Part shown: in pieces, positions 33,354-41,215 of the stretch | Position numbering within the stretch: the stretch's first letter is position 1 | Layout of the letters: the number at the start of each line of letters is the position of its first letter | From: Achromobacter agilis | GTDB taxonomy: Bacteria > Pseudomonadota > Gammaproteobacteria > Burkholderiales > Burkholderiaceae_B | Direction: 5' to 3' | Length of the DNA stretch: 46,741 bases | Assembly: GCF_900496965.1 (NCBI RefSeq) | Contig: NZ_UFQB01000038.1 | Location: 1 to 46,741, forward strand | Notes under the pieces: model-generated | What the model saw: only the letters and a program-made list of their open reading frames with translations | Told to the model about the DNA's origin: nothing | The model's database searches: none | Translations under genes and position numbers: made by a program

Positions 33354-34175
33354 ATGAAACGCCACACTCTCTACGCGGCCTGCCTGGGCCTGGCCACGCT
33401 GGTCATGGGCACCGCCGCCCAGGCCGATCAGGTGGATGACATCAAGGCGCGCGGCGAGCTGGTCTGCGGCACGCTGGGCACCTCGCAGCCGTTCAGCTTC
33501 CAGGACGGCGCCACGCGCCAGCTGGTGGGCTACGACGTGGACGTCTGCAAGCTGGTGGCGGACAAGCTCGGGGTCAAGGTCAACTACAAGCTCCTGTCGG
33601 TGGCGGCGCGCGTGCCGGAACTGAACGAAGGGCGCGTGGACATTCTGGCCGCCAATCTGGGCTATTCGCCCGATCGCGCGCAGCAGATCGCCTTCAGCCA
33701 CTCCTATTACGTCAGTCCGCAAAAGCTGTTGGTGCGCAAGGATTCGGGGCTGGACACGATCGAGTCGCTGAACGGCCGCCGCATTGGCGCGACCAAGGGG
33801 TCCAGCTCGGAGCGCGAGATCAAGCGCATCCTGGATAAGTCGCAGGTCATTGGCTATGGCGACAGCTCGGCTACCTACCTGGCCTTGCAGCAGAAGAAGG
33901 TGGACGCGCAGTTCGCGTCTGAGCTGGTGCTGGTGCGCCTGGTGCTGCAAAGCCCGCCCTCCGCGCCGGTCAGCGTGATCGCCAAGTCCGTGTTCGACGA
34001 GCCCTGGGGCCTGGGCGTGCGCAAGTCGGAACCGCGCTTCCTGGAAGTGGTGAACCAGGCGCTGGACGAGGCGGAAAGCTCCGGCGCGGCCGCCAAGCTG
34101 TTCGAGAAGTGGTTCGGCCCCGCAACGCCTTACAAGCTGGAGCGCAGTTTCAAGATCGGCCCCATCGCCGGCTGA
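33354..34175 (+). CDS. Amino-acid ABC transporter substrate-binding protein (family 3)
   Basis: A 273-residue periplasmic type II binding protein. The signal peptide ends near Ala24 (TAAQA before DQVDDI). LVCGTLGTSQPFSFQDG and YDVDVCKLVADKLGV are the standard opening for polar-amino-acid receptors, with ANLGYSPDRAQQIAFSHSYY following. GGGAATCAACC lies before the ATG with only modest Shine-Dalgarno character. It is the receptor for the two permeases and ATPase downstream, but is separated from them by 121 bases with a long hairpin, which may set a higher receptor level. Ligand unknown. Confidence 0.9.
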   Translation: MKRHTLYAACLGLATLVMGTAAQADQVDDIKARGELVCGTLGTSQPFSFQDGATRQLVGYDVDVCKLVADKLGVKVNYKLLSVAARVPELNEGRVDILAANLGYSPDRAQQIAFSHSYYVSPQKLLVRKDSGLDTIESLNGRRIGATKGSSSEREIKRILDKSQVIGYGDSSATYLALQQKKVDAQFASELVLVRLVLQSPPSAPVSVIAKSVFDEPWGLGVRKSEPRFLEVVNQALDEAESSGAAAKLFEKWFGPATPYKLERSFKIGPIAG

Positions 34176-34207
34176 TTCCGAGGGCCACGGCGCGGCCCGT
34201 AAGCTTC

Positions 34208-34256
34208 CGTCACGGTTTCCGGCGCCGCGCGTAGCGATCCGCCGGAAGCCGTGACG
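34208..34256 (+). other. Long 17-bp hairpin between receptor and permease genes
   Basis: CGTCACGGTTTCCGGCG (34208-34224) pairs with CGCCGGAAGCCGTGACG (34240-34256) with one G-T pair; the loop is 15 bases. It lies in the only large gap of the transporter operon. Such hairpins after a binding-protein gene often stabilise its mRNA or cause partial termination so that receptor exceeds permease. No T-run follows, so stabilisation or processing is likelier. Confidence 0.65.
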
Positions 34257-34296
34257 TTGGTCTTGGGCCGCGCGCACGCAGGAGATTTATCGTTCT

Positions 34297-34986
34297 ATGG
34301 ACTTACTTGACGCTACCCAATACCAGCAGCTGTTCAGCGGCATGGTGGTCACGGTGCAGCTGTTCCTGGTCGCGTGGGTCATGGCGTTCACCATTGCGGT
34401 CACGCTGGTGGTGGTGCGCGCCACCAACCTGGCGGCGTGCCGCTGGCTGGTCGACGCCTATGTGGAATACCACCGCAACGTGCCTTTGCTGGTACAGGTG
34501 CTGTTCTGGTATTTCGGCATGCCCGAGCTGCTGCCGGAGGGTTTCCGCATGTGGCTGTACCAGCACAACGCCGAGATGTCGCTGGCGGCGATTGCGCTGG
34601 CGCTGGGGTCGGCGGCGTACATCGCCGAAGACATCCGCAGCGGTTTGCGCGCCATTCCGTTCACGCAGTTCGAGGCCGCCCGGGCGCTGGGCGCCAGCTA
34701 TCTGCAATGCATGCGTTTCGTGATCGTGCCGCAGGCGGTGCGGATTTCGATTCCGCCGCTGGTGGGGCGCGCGCTGCTGTTGTTCAAGAACACCAGCGTG
34801 GCCATGGCCATCGGCGTGATGGAGCTGACCTATCAGGCCCGCGAGATCGAAAACGAGACCTACCGCACCTTTGCCACTTTTGGCGCCGCCACGATCATGT
34901 ATCTGCTGGGATCGTTCCTCATCATGCTCATCGGATCGCGCATCTATGACCGCTATCGTTTGAACCGGGGAGGCCACGGTGCTTGA
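34297..34986 (+). CDS. Amino-acid ABC permease (HisM/GlnP-type), first of two
   Basis: A 229-residue inner-membrane permease. TVQLFLVAWVMAFTIAVTLVVVR opens it and the conserved loop EAARALGASYLQCMRFVIVPQAVRISIPPL contains the EAA coupling motif. VEYHRNVPLLVQVLFWYFG is also diagnostic of the polar-amino-acid permease family. AGGAGA lies upstream. The stop overlaps the next gene by 8 bases. It pairs with the second permease as a heterodimer. Confidence 0.9.
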   Translation: MDLLDATQYQQLFSGMVVTVQLFLVAWVMAFTIAVTLVVVRATNLAACRWLVDAYVEYHRNVPLLVQVLFWYFGMPELLPEGFRMWLYQHNAEMSLAAIALALGSAAYIAEDIRSGLRAIPFTQFEAARALGASYLQCMRFVIVPQAVRISIPPLVGRALLLFKNTSVAMAIGVMELTYQAREIENETYRTFATFGAATIMYLLGSFLIMLIGSRIYDRYRLNRGGHGA

Positions 34987-35668
34987 TCTCCTGTCGCAAT
35001 ACTGGCCGACGCTGCTGGTAGGCCAATACCCCAACGGACCGCTGGGCGGACTGGCGCTGACGCTGATCCTGGCCGCCTGCGGCCTGGCTTTGTCGCTGCC
35101 GCTGGCGCTCCTGATCGCGCTGGCGCGGGTCAGCCCCTATGGCTGGCTGCGCACGGCCAGCAAGGTGCTGGTCAACGTGGTGCGCGGCATGCCACTGCTG
35201 ATGCTGATCTTCTGGGCCTACTTCGTGGTGCCCAAGCTGACCGGGCAGGTGATCAGCGGCTTCTGGACGCTGATCGCGGCGCTGGTGGTCTATGAAAGCG
35301 CCTATCTGTCGGAAGTGATCCGTTCGGGCATCGAGGCGGTGCCGCGCGGCCAGATCGAAGCGTCGCGTTCGCTGGGCGTGGGCTACTGGACCACGATGCG
35401 CCGGGTGGTGCTGCCGCAGGCGCTGTTCAACGTGCTGCCCAGCATGACCAGCCAGTTCGTCTCCACCATCAAGGAGACCTCGCTGGGCTATGTCATCAGC
35501 GTCAATGAACTGACCTTCGCGGCCAACCAGGTCAACAACCTGGTGCTGACCAAGCCGCTGCAGGTGTTCGGCATCCTGGCCATCATTTATTTCCTGGTGT
35601 GCTTCAGCCTGAGCCGCGGCCTGAGCTGGCTGGACTTGCGCATCCGCCGCTCGCGCGCCATGGCTTGA
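34979..35668 (+). CDS. Amino-acid ABC permease (HisQ/GlnP-type), second of two
   Basis: A 229-residue permease starting at GTG inside the previous gene's end, with GGGGAGG as ribosome-binding site. LGGLALTLILAACGLALSLPLALLIALAR and VRGMPLLMLIFWAYFVVPKLTG are characteristic, and QIEASRSLGVGYWTTMRRVVLPQALFNVLPS holds the EAA motif. Same length as its partner. Followed 12 bases later by the ATPase gene. Confidence 0.9.
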   Translation: MLDLLSQYWPTLLVGQYPNGPLGGLALTLILAACGLALSLPLALLIALARVSPYGWLRTASKVLVNVVRGMPLLMLIFWAYFVVPKLTGQVISGFWTLIAALVVYESAYLSEVIRSGIEAVPRGQIEASRSLGVGYWTTMRRVVLPQALFNVLPSMTSQFVSTIKETSLGYVISVNELTFAANQVNNLVLTKPLQVFGILAIIYFLVCFSLSRGLSWLDLRIRRSRAMA

Positions 35669-35679
35669 AGGAACAAAAC

Positions 35680-36414
35680 ATGATCAATCTAGAAAAAGTG
35701 AACAAGTGGTACGGCGCGCATCATGTGCTGAAAGACGTGGATCTTTCGGTGGGGCGCGGCGAGGTGCTGGTGGTGTGCGGCCCATCGGGCTCGGGCAAGT
35801 CCACCATGATCCGGACGATCAACCGCCTGGAACCCATCGAGAAGGGGCGCATCCTGATCGATGGCGCGGACATCTACGCCAAGGGTGCCAACCTGAACGC
35901 GCTGCGCCAGAAGATCGGCTTCGTGTTCCAGCAGTTCAACCTGTTTCCGCACATGAGCGTGCTGGACAACGTCGTCTTTGCGCCCGTCAACATTCGCAAG
36001 CAGCCGCGCAAGCAGGCCATGGAACTGGCGCGCAGCCTGCTCGCGCGCGTGGGCCTGGAGCACAAGATCGACGCCTATCCGGGATCGCTGTCCGGGGGGC
36101 AGCAACAGCGCGTGGCGATTGCCCGGGCGCTGGCCCTGCAGCCGCCGGTGATGCTGTTCGACGAACCCACCAGCGCGCTCGATCCGGAAATGGTGGGCGA
36201 GGTGCTGCAGGTGATGAAATCCCTGGCCAAGGACGGCATGACGATGGTGTGCGTGACCCATGAAATGGGCTTCGCGCGCGATGTCTGCGACCGGGTCGTC
36301 TTCATGGACGGCGGCGAGATCCTGGAGGCGGATACGCCCGAGCGCTTCTTCAGCGCGCCGTCCCATCCGCGCGCGCAGCGCTTCCTGGCCGACATCCTGC
36401 ATCCGCGCGGCTGA
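35680..36414 (+). CDS. Amino-acid ABC transporter ATPase (GlnQ/HisP type)
   Basis: A 244-residue ATPase. Walker A is GPSGSGKST, the signature LSGGQQQRVAIARAL and Walker B VMLFDEPTSALD; the Q-loop FVFQQFNLFPHMS and H-loop VCVTHEMGFAR are intact. The pattern is that of polar-amino-acid importers. I chose the ATG at 35680, where the family begins, over an earlier in-frame start inside the permease gene. It completes the importer. A LysR regulator follows 44 bases later. Confidence 0.92.
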   Translation: MINLEKVNKWYGAHHVLKDVDLSVGRGEVLVVCGPSGSGKSTMIRTINRLEPIEKGRILIDGADIYAKGANLNALRQKIGFVFQQFNLFPHMSVLDNVVFAPVNIRKQPRKQAMELARSLLARVGLEHKIDAYPGSLSGGQQQRVAIARALALQPPVMLFDEPTSALDPEMVGEVLQVMKSLAKDGMTMVCVTHEMGFARDVCDRVVFMDGGEILEADTPERFFSAPSHPRAQRFLADILHPRG

Positions 36415-36458
36415 GCGGCGGCGGATGGCGCGGCGGCGATGTTAATGTGAGGGTTTCC

Positions 36459-37424
36459 ATGCGTTTCGCATCGACCGCCGCGATGTACACCCTTAAACAG
36501 CTAGAGGCCTTTTACTGGAGCTCCGAACTGGGCAGCTTCAGCGCATCTTCGCGCAAGCTGCACACGACCCAGTCGGCGGTCGCCAAACGGGTGGGCGAGC
36601 TGGAAGCCTTCGCCGGCGCGCCGCTGTTCGAGCGCCGGGCCAAGAAGCTGATCATGACGCCGCAGGGCCGCAAGCTGTTCGAGCTCGCGCGCGAAATGCT
36701 GGACCTGAACAGCCGCATCGTGCAGAACATGGCCGACCCGGCCAGTTTCGAAGGCGTGCTGCGGCTGGGCGTGACGGAACTGGTCGGCATGACCTGGCTG
36801 GCGCGGCTGATCAGCCAGATCAGCCTGCGCTATCCCCGCGTGCAGCTGATGCCCGAGATCGACGGCGGCATCACGCTATATGAAAGGCTGGAGCAGGACG
36901 AACTGGACCTGGCCATCATGCCGGGGCCGTTCTGGGGATACCAGTACGATTGCTGCCACCTGGGGGCTGTCACCAATGTGTGGATGGCCAGCCCGGCGCT
37001 GGATATCGATTTTTCCGCCAGCCTGACCCCCCAGGACCTGGCGCCGTATCCGGTGATCTCGCAGCCCACCAATTCGGCCCTGTCGCATCTGTATGACGCC
37101 TGGTTCGCGGAACAGGGCCTGCCGGTCAAGCGCGTGCTGACCTGCAACAGCCTGGGGATGATGGCGCAGCTGACGATGCTGGGCCTGGGCATCAGCTACC
37201 TGCCGGGCGCGTACTTCGCGCCGCTGGTGGAGCGCGGCGCGTTGTGCCAGCTGAACGTGCAGCCCGACCTGCCCACGATCAACTACTACGCCGTGCACAA
37301 GAAGAATCTCGTCAACCCGGTGGTGTCACGGGTCATCGACATCGCGCGCGAGGAATGCGCTTTCGAGGTGGCGGGGGCGTTCCTGCCCCATGTGCCGCCG
37401 GCGGCCCGGCTGCCCGAGGCGTAG
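36459..37424 (+). CDS. LysR-family regulator of the amino-acid catabolic cluster
   Basis: A 321-residue regulator (start uncertain: 36459 has GAGGG upstream, 36483 fits the family start MYTLKQLEAF). The helix-turn-helix is LKQLEAFYWSSELGSFSAS and QSAVAKRVGELEAFAGAPLFER. An effector domain follows (LRLGVTELVGMTWLARLI, MPGPFWGYQYDCCHLG). It lies in the same direction just after the transporter ATPase, an arrangement less usual than divergent LysR genes, and probably responds to the imported amino acid or its product. The inverted repeat before the RraA-like gene is a possible target. Confidence 0.85.
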   Translation: MRFASTAAMYTLKQLEAFYWSSELGSFSASSRKLHTTQSAVAKRVGELEAFAGAPLFERRAKKLIMTPQGRKLFELAREMLDLNSRIVQNMADPASFEGVLRLGVTELVGMTWLARLISQISLRYPRVQLMPEIDGGITLYERLEQDELDLAIMPGPFWGYQYDCCHLGAVTNVWMASPALDIDFSASLTPQDLAPYPVISQPTNSALSHLYDAWFAEQGLPVKRVLTCNSLGMMAQLTMLGLGISYLPGAYFAPLVERGALCQLNVQPDLPTINYYAVHKKNLVNPVVSRVIDIAREECAFEVAGAFLPHVPPAARLPEA

Positions 37425-37455
37425 CCGGGGGCGGGCCGCGCGGGTCGGTCCGGAA

Positions 37456-37842
37456 TCAGCCGCAGCGGATCGCGGTCATCACGTCCTTGTCGTCCACGAT
37501 CAGGTTGAGGCGCGTGGCGTTGTATTCCATGGTCACCAGCTGGCCCGGACGCAGCATGCGGGCGGTGGTGCTGCCGCTGCGCGTGCGCAGGTCTTCCATG
37601 ACGGTCGCGGTGGCTTTCTGGCCGATCTGCGATTGCAGCGCCGCGGCGTCGCAAGTCTTGCCGCTGCTGCTGCCATAGCCCGAGGCGCTGGACATGCCGG
37701 ACGAGGAGCCGGAAACGGACTCGGACGAGGATGGCGCGCTGGAGGAGCTGGAGGTCGCAGCGCTGGACGAACGCGGCGCGCCGGTATTGGCGCATGCGGT
37801 CAGGCCGGCGACCAACAGGAAAGGGATCAACTTGCGGATCAT
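37456..37842 (-). CDS. I78-type protease-inhibitor lipoprotein
   Basis: A 128-residue protein. A lipobox LTAC near residue 16 follows a hydrophobic signal (IPFLLVAGLTAC), so it is a lipoprotein. A Ser-rich linker of about 45 residues leads to a C-terminal domain with KTCDAAALQSQIGQKATATV, SGSTTARMLRPGQLVTMEYN and TRLNLIVDDKDVMTAIRCG. This matches the peptidase inhibitor I78 family, including the C-terminal Arg-Cys-Gly. Members inhibit serine proteases such as elastase. The ATG at 37842 was chosen since the lipoprotein signal begins there. It is convergent with the LysR gene. Confidence 0.78.
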   Translation of the reverse strand: MIRKLIPFLLVAGLTACANTGAPRSSSAATSSSSSAPSSSESVSGSSSGMSSASGYGSSSGKTCDAAALQSQIGQKATATVMEDLRTRSGSTTARMLRPGQLVTMEYNATRLNLIVDDKDVMTAIRCG

Positions 37843-37968
37843 GTAAAGCTCCTTACAACAACGCGTCAAAAAAAGCCATGATAGACCAGCCTCGCCGCAC
37901 TGTGAGCGGGGCCCCTGGCACGGCTGGCGGCGGCGCCTGCCATCGGTGGCGCGAGCGCGATATTTGCG

Positions 37969-38015
37969 TTGACACCATGGTTTCACGAATATATACCGTT
38001 GAAACTATAGTTTCA
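37969..38015 (+). promoter_or_regulatory. Promoter and palindromic operator of the RpiR regulator
   Basis: TTGACA (37969-37974), exactly 17 bases, then TATACC (37992-37997) forms a strong sigma-70 promoter. The perfect 16-bp palindrome TGAAACTATAGTTTCA (38000-38015) begins just after the -10 and would cover the transcription start; a further GTTTCA half-site lies in the spacer. RpiR-family regulators often bind TGAAA-type dyads, so autoregulation is likely and would include the downstream ammonia-lyase gene. Confidence 0.75.
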
Positions 38016-38029
38016 TCAACGTGGCCGCC

Positions 38030-38878
38030 ATGACATCGACGTTGCAAGAACGCATTCTTGCGCAGCAGGACACCTTTACCGAGAGCGAGCAGCGGCTCGC
38101 CCATGTGACGCTGGAGTGCCTGGGCAATATCGCGGCCTATTCGGGCGCCGAACTGGCGCGGAAGGCGGGCGTGTCCAAGGCCACGGCGGGGCGGTTTTTC
38201 CGGCGGCTGGGCTACGAGAATTTCAATGAGGCGCGGGCGCAGGCGCGCGACGAGTCCGGCCGCGGATCGCCGCTATACGAAATGGCCGGCGTGCGTGCGC
38301 CCGATGCCGCCGGCGATGCGCTTGCCGCGCATCTGGCCACGGACCTGCAGAACCTGGCGCAGACGTTCGAACGGCTCGACCGCCGCGACGTCGAGCGCGC
38401 GGTGGAACTGTTTGCCGGCGCGCGCCGCGTCTGCATTGCGGGTTTCCGCAACGGCCGCATGCTGGCGCAATACGCCTGGGCGCTGATGACGCAGCTGCGC
38501 GACGGCATCGCGCTGGTGCCGGGGGCGGGGCTGAACCTGGCCGAGGACCTGGCCGGCCTGGGGCCGGACGACGTTTTGCTGGTGATGGATTTCCGCCGCC
38601 GCGTCACCTTGCTCAAGCCCATCGTCGAACACGCGAACCACGTCGGCGCCAAGGTCGTGGCGTTGACCGACCCCACCGCGACCGAACTGCCGGCCCGCTC
38701 GGACCTGGTCCTGCGCTGTGCCAATCGCGGCGCGGCGGTTTTCGATTCCTACGTCGCCGCCACCAGCCTGATCAACCATTTGTGCTCGGCCTTGGGGCGC
38801 AAGCTCGGGCCGGCCGCGCGCGAACGGTTGCAGAACATCGAACGGCTGCACGAACACTACGGCGACTTGCATCGCTGA
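38030..38878 (+). CDS. MurR/RpiR-family regulator
   Basis: A 282-residue regulator. The N-terminal helix-turn-helix (HTH_6) reads LQERILAQQDTFTESEQRLAHV and ELARKAGVSKATAGRFFRRLGYENFNEARAQAR. The C-terminal SIS domain (about 110-250) has RRVCIAGFRNGRMLAQYAWALM and GPDDVLLVMDFRRRVTLLKPIV, normally binding sugar phosphates or similar effectors. A GTG nine bases upstream is an alternative start. It starts about 26 bases after the predicted transcription start. A diaminopropionate ammonia-lyase gene follows 19 bases later in the same unit, so it probably controls that enzyme. Confidence 0.9.
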   Translation: MTSTLQERILAQQDTFTESEQRLAHVTLECLGNIAAYSGAELARKAGVSKATAGRFFRRLGYENFNEARAQARDESGRGSPLYEMAGVRAPDAAGDALAAHLATDLQNLAQTFERLDRRDVERAVELFAGARRVCIAGFRNGRMLAQYAWALMTQLRDGIALVPGAGLNLAEDLAGLGPDDVLLVMDFRRRVTLLKPIVEHANHVGAKVVALTDPTATELPARSDLVLRCANRGAAVFDSYVAATSLINHLCSALGRKLGPAARERLQNIERLHEHYGDLHR

Positions 38879-38897
38879 ACGTCAAGAGGAGACTGAC

Positions 38898-40160
38898 TTG
38901 AACCGCACGATTCCGAACGTCCGGCTGCAGTACGCGCCGAATCCCGCCTTCGACCCCGCGGCGCCCTACGGCCAGCGGCAGCTCGACGTGCTAGGCGGCG
39001 CGGCCTACGAGCGCGCGCAGGCCCAGATCCGCCGCTGGCCCGGCTACCAGCCCACGCCGCTGCGCGATCTGCCGGGGCTGGCGCGGGCGGCCGGCGTGGC
39101 CGCCATCCGCTACAAGGACGAGGGCGGCCGTTTCGGCCTGGGCAGCTTCAAGGCGCTGGGCGGGGCCTATGCGGTCAGTCGGCAGCTGCTGCGAGAACTG
39201 TCGGCGCGGCTGGGGCGCGACGATCTGTCGGTCGACGACCTGCTGTCCGGCCGGTACCGGGAACTGACGCAAGCCATGACGGTGACCTGCGCGACCGATG
39301 GCAACCATGGCCGTTCGGTGGCCTGGGGCGCGCAACGCTTCGGCTGCCAGTGCGTGATCTACATCCATGCCGCCGTCAGCGAAGGCCGCAAGCGCGCGAT
39401 CGAGCAGTACGGCGCGCAGGTGGTGCGCACTGCCGGGAACTACGACGATTCCGTGAGGCAGGCGGCCGAAGACGCGGCGCGGCTGGGGCGCTACGTGGTG
39501 TCGGACACCTCGTATCCTGGCTATATGGAAGTGCCCAAGGACGTGATGCAGGGGTACGCGGTGATGGCCGACGAAGCGCTGCGGCAGCTGCGCGAGTCGG
39601 GCGATGGCGAGTTGCCGACGCATGTGTTCCTGCAAGGCGGCGTGGGCGGCCTGGCCGCCGCGGTGTGCGCGCATTTCTGGGAGCAGCTGGGCGCGCGCCG
39701 TCCGCGCTTCATCGTGGTGGAGCCGGACAAGGCGGCCTGCCTGTACGAGAGCGCCCGCGCCGGCAAGCCGGTGGCGGTGCACGGTGACCTGGATACGGTG
39801 ATGGCTGGGCTGGCCTGCGGCGAGGTGTCCTTGCTGGCCTGGGAAGTGCTGCACCCGGGTGCGCAGGCCTTCCTCACGGTCGATGACGAGGCCGCGCTGG
39901 AAACCGTGCGTCTGCTGGCCGGCGGCAAGTATGGCGATGCGCCCATCGTGGCGGGCGAGTCGGCGGTGGCGGGACTGACCGGCTGCCTGGCGGCGCTGGC
40001 CGATCCGGCCGCGCGCGACGCGCTCGGCCTGGGCGCAGGCAGCCGGGTGCTGGTGTTCGGCAGCGAAGGCGCGACCGACCCCGAACTCTATCAGCGCATC
40101 GTCGGCAAAAGCGCCGCCGAAGTCGAAGCCGCCGCCGAGGCCGCGGCATCTCGACGATAG
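38898..40160 (+). CDS. dpaL: Diaminopropionate ammonia-lyase-like PLP enzyme
   Basis: A 420-residue fold-type II PLP enzyme. Lys85 lies in GLGSFKALGGAYAV, which binds PLP, preceded by YKDEGGRFGLGSF; TCATDGNHGRSVAWGAQRFG and FLQGGVGGLAAAVCAHF complete the family. DpaL converts 2,3-diaminopropionate to pyruvate and two ammonia. A TTG start is chosen because AGAGGAGA precedes it at good spacing and no ATG is nearby. Related threonine/serine dehydratases are the alternative, but motif order favours DpaL. It is cotranscribed with the RpiR gene and converges on a LysR gene. Confidence 0.85.
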   Translation: MNRTIPNVRLQYAPNPAFDPAAPYGQRQLDVLGGAAYERAQAQIRRWPGYQPTPLRDLPGLARAAGVAAIRYKDEGGRFGLGSFKALGGAYAVSRQLLRELSARLGRDDLSVDDLLSGRYRELTQAMTVTCATDGNHGRSVAWGAQRFGCQCVIYIHAAVSEGRKRAIEQYGAQVVRTAGNYDDSVRQAAEDAARLGRYVVSDTSYPGYMEVPKDVMQGYAVMADEALRQLRESGDGELPTHVFLQGGVGGLAAAVCAHFWEQLGARRPRFIVVEPDKAACLYESARAGKPVAVHGDLDTVMAGLACGEVSLLAWEVLHPGAQAFLTVDDEAALETVRLLAGGKYGDAPIVAGESAVAGLTGCLAALADPAARDALGLGAGSRVLVFGSEGATDPELYQRIVGKSAAEVEAAAEAAASRR

Positions 40161-40178
40161 GGAGGGCGCCCGCGACAT

Positions 40179-41120
40179 CTACCGCAACCTGATGCGCGCG
40201 GTCTGCGGCTGAGGCGCCTGCATGCCGGGCAGACGCGCCAGCCGATCGGCCAGGAAGTCGATCAGCAGCCGCGCCCGCAGCGGCTGGTAGCGGCGCGACG
40301 GGTAGACCAGGAAGGCTTCCTGCGGCGTGGCGCTCCATTTGGGCAGCACGCGCAGCAACTGCCCGCCGGCCACCAGGTCCTGCACCAGCCAGGCGGGGCA
40401 TAGCCCGATGCCCGCGCCCATGGCCAGGCTTTCCCGGATGGCCAGGGCATTGTTCACACGGAAGCGCCCCTGCGTCTGGACCGTGGCGCGGGTGGCGCCC
40501 TGGTGCAGTTCCAGGGTGTCGCCGGCGGCCAGCCATGCGAAGCGCACGTAGTCGTGGGCGGCCAGGTCCCGCGGCGCGCGCGGCTTGCCGCGCTCGGCCA
40601 GATACGAGGGCGCGGCCACCAGGTAGCGGGGCGACTGCGCCGCCCTGCGGGCGATGGCGTTGAGCGGCAGGTTGCCGCCCAGCCGCAAGGCCACGTCCAC
40701 GCCTTCTTCCACCAGATCCACGTAGCGGTCGTTCAGGATCAGTTCGACCTGGATATCGGGGTGCGCGTCCAGGAACTGCCGGATCAGCGCGTTCAGCCGG
40801 AACTGGCCCAGCGCCACCGGCGCGTTGATGCGCAGGAACCCGGCCGGCTTTTCGGTCTGGCCGCGGGCATCGGCCACGGCTTCGGAGTATTCCTCCAGCA
40901 CGCGGGTGGCGCGTTCGTAGAAGCGCTTGCCTTGCTCCGTGGGCACGACGCGCGTGGTGCTGCGTTCCAGCAGCCGCACGTTCAGGTCCTTTTCCAGCGC
41001 GGCGACGATCTTGCTCAGGGCGGGCTGGCTCAGGCCCTGTTCGCGCGCGGCGGCCGACAGGGTCCCCAGTTCCACGGCGCGGACGAAGGAGCGCATAGCT
41101 CGGAGGGTATCCAAGGTCAT
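40179..41120 (-). CDS. LysR-family transcriptional regulator
   Basis: A 313-residue regulator with a canonical helix-turn-helix (TLSAAAREQGLSQPALSKIVAALEKDLNVRLLERSTTRVVPT) and the substrate-binding end, SAWL-like IGLCPAWLVQDL and VYPSRRYQPLRARLLIDFLADRL. It is of the CrgA/DmlR subtype. The stop lies 18 bases after the end of the DpaL-like gene (convergent). It is divergent from the GDSL esterase across 95 bases, so the esterase is its most probable target. Effector unknown. Confidence 0.9.
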   Translation of the reverse strand: MTLDTLRAMRSFVRAVELGTLSAAAREQGLSQPALSKIVAALEKDLNVRLLERSTTRVVPTEQGKRFYERATRVLEEYSEAVADARGQTEKPAGFLRINAPVALGQFRLNALIRQFLDAHPDIQVELILNDRYVDLVEEGVDVALRLGGNLPLNAIARRAAQSPRYLVAAPSYLAERGKPRAPRDLAAHDYVRFAWLAAGDTLELHQGATRATVQTQGRFRVNNALAIRESLAMGAGIGLCPAWLVQDLVAGGQLLRVLPKWSATPQEAFLVYPSRRYQPLRARLLIDFLADRLARLPGMQAPQPQTARIRLR

Positions 41121-41183
41121 TCCTTTTTGGAAGAAGTGCTATGCAGTTTACGGTGCTACCTGTGAAATCGTGAAGAACCTATC

Positions 41184-41193
41184 GTGACGTCAC
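41184..41193. promoter_or_regulatory. Palindrome in the LysR/GDSL divergent region
   Basis: GTGACGTCAC is a perfect 10-bp palindrome, 22 bases before the GDSL start. It may be part of an operator, but a palindrome of this length can occur by chance and no LysR T-N11-A box was firmly assigned. Confidence 0.2.
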
Positions 41194-41215
41194 TGTCTTA
41201 CTTTCAGGAGTCGTC

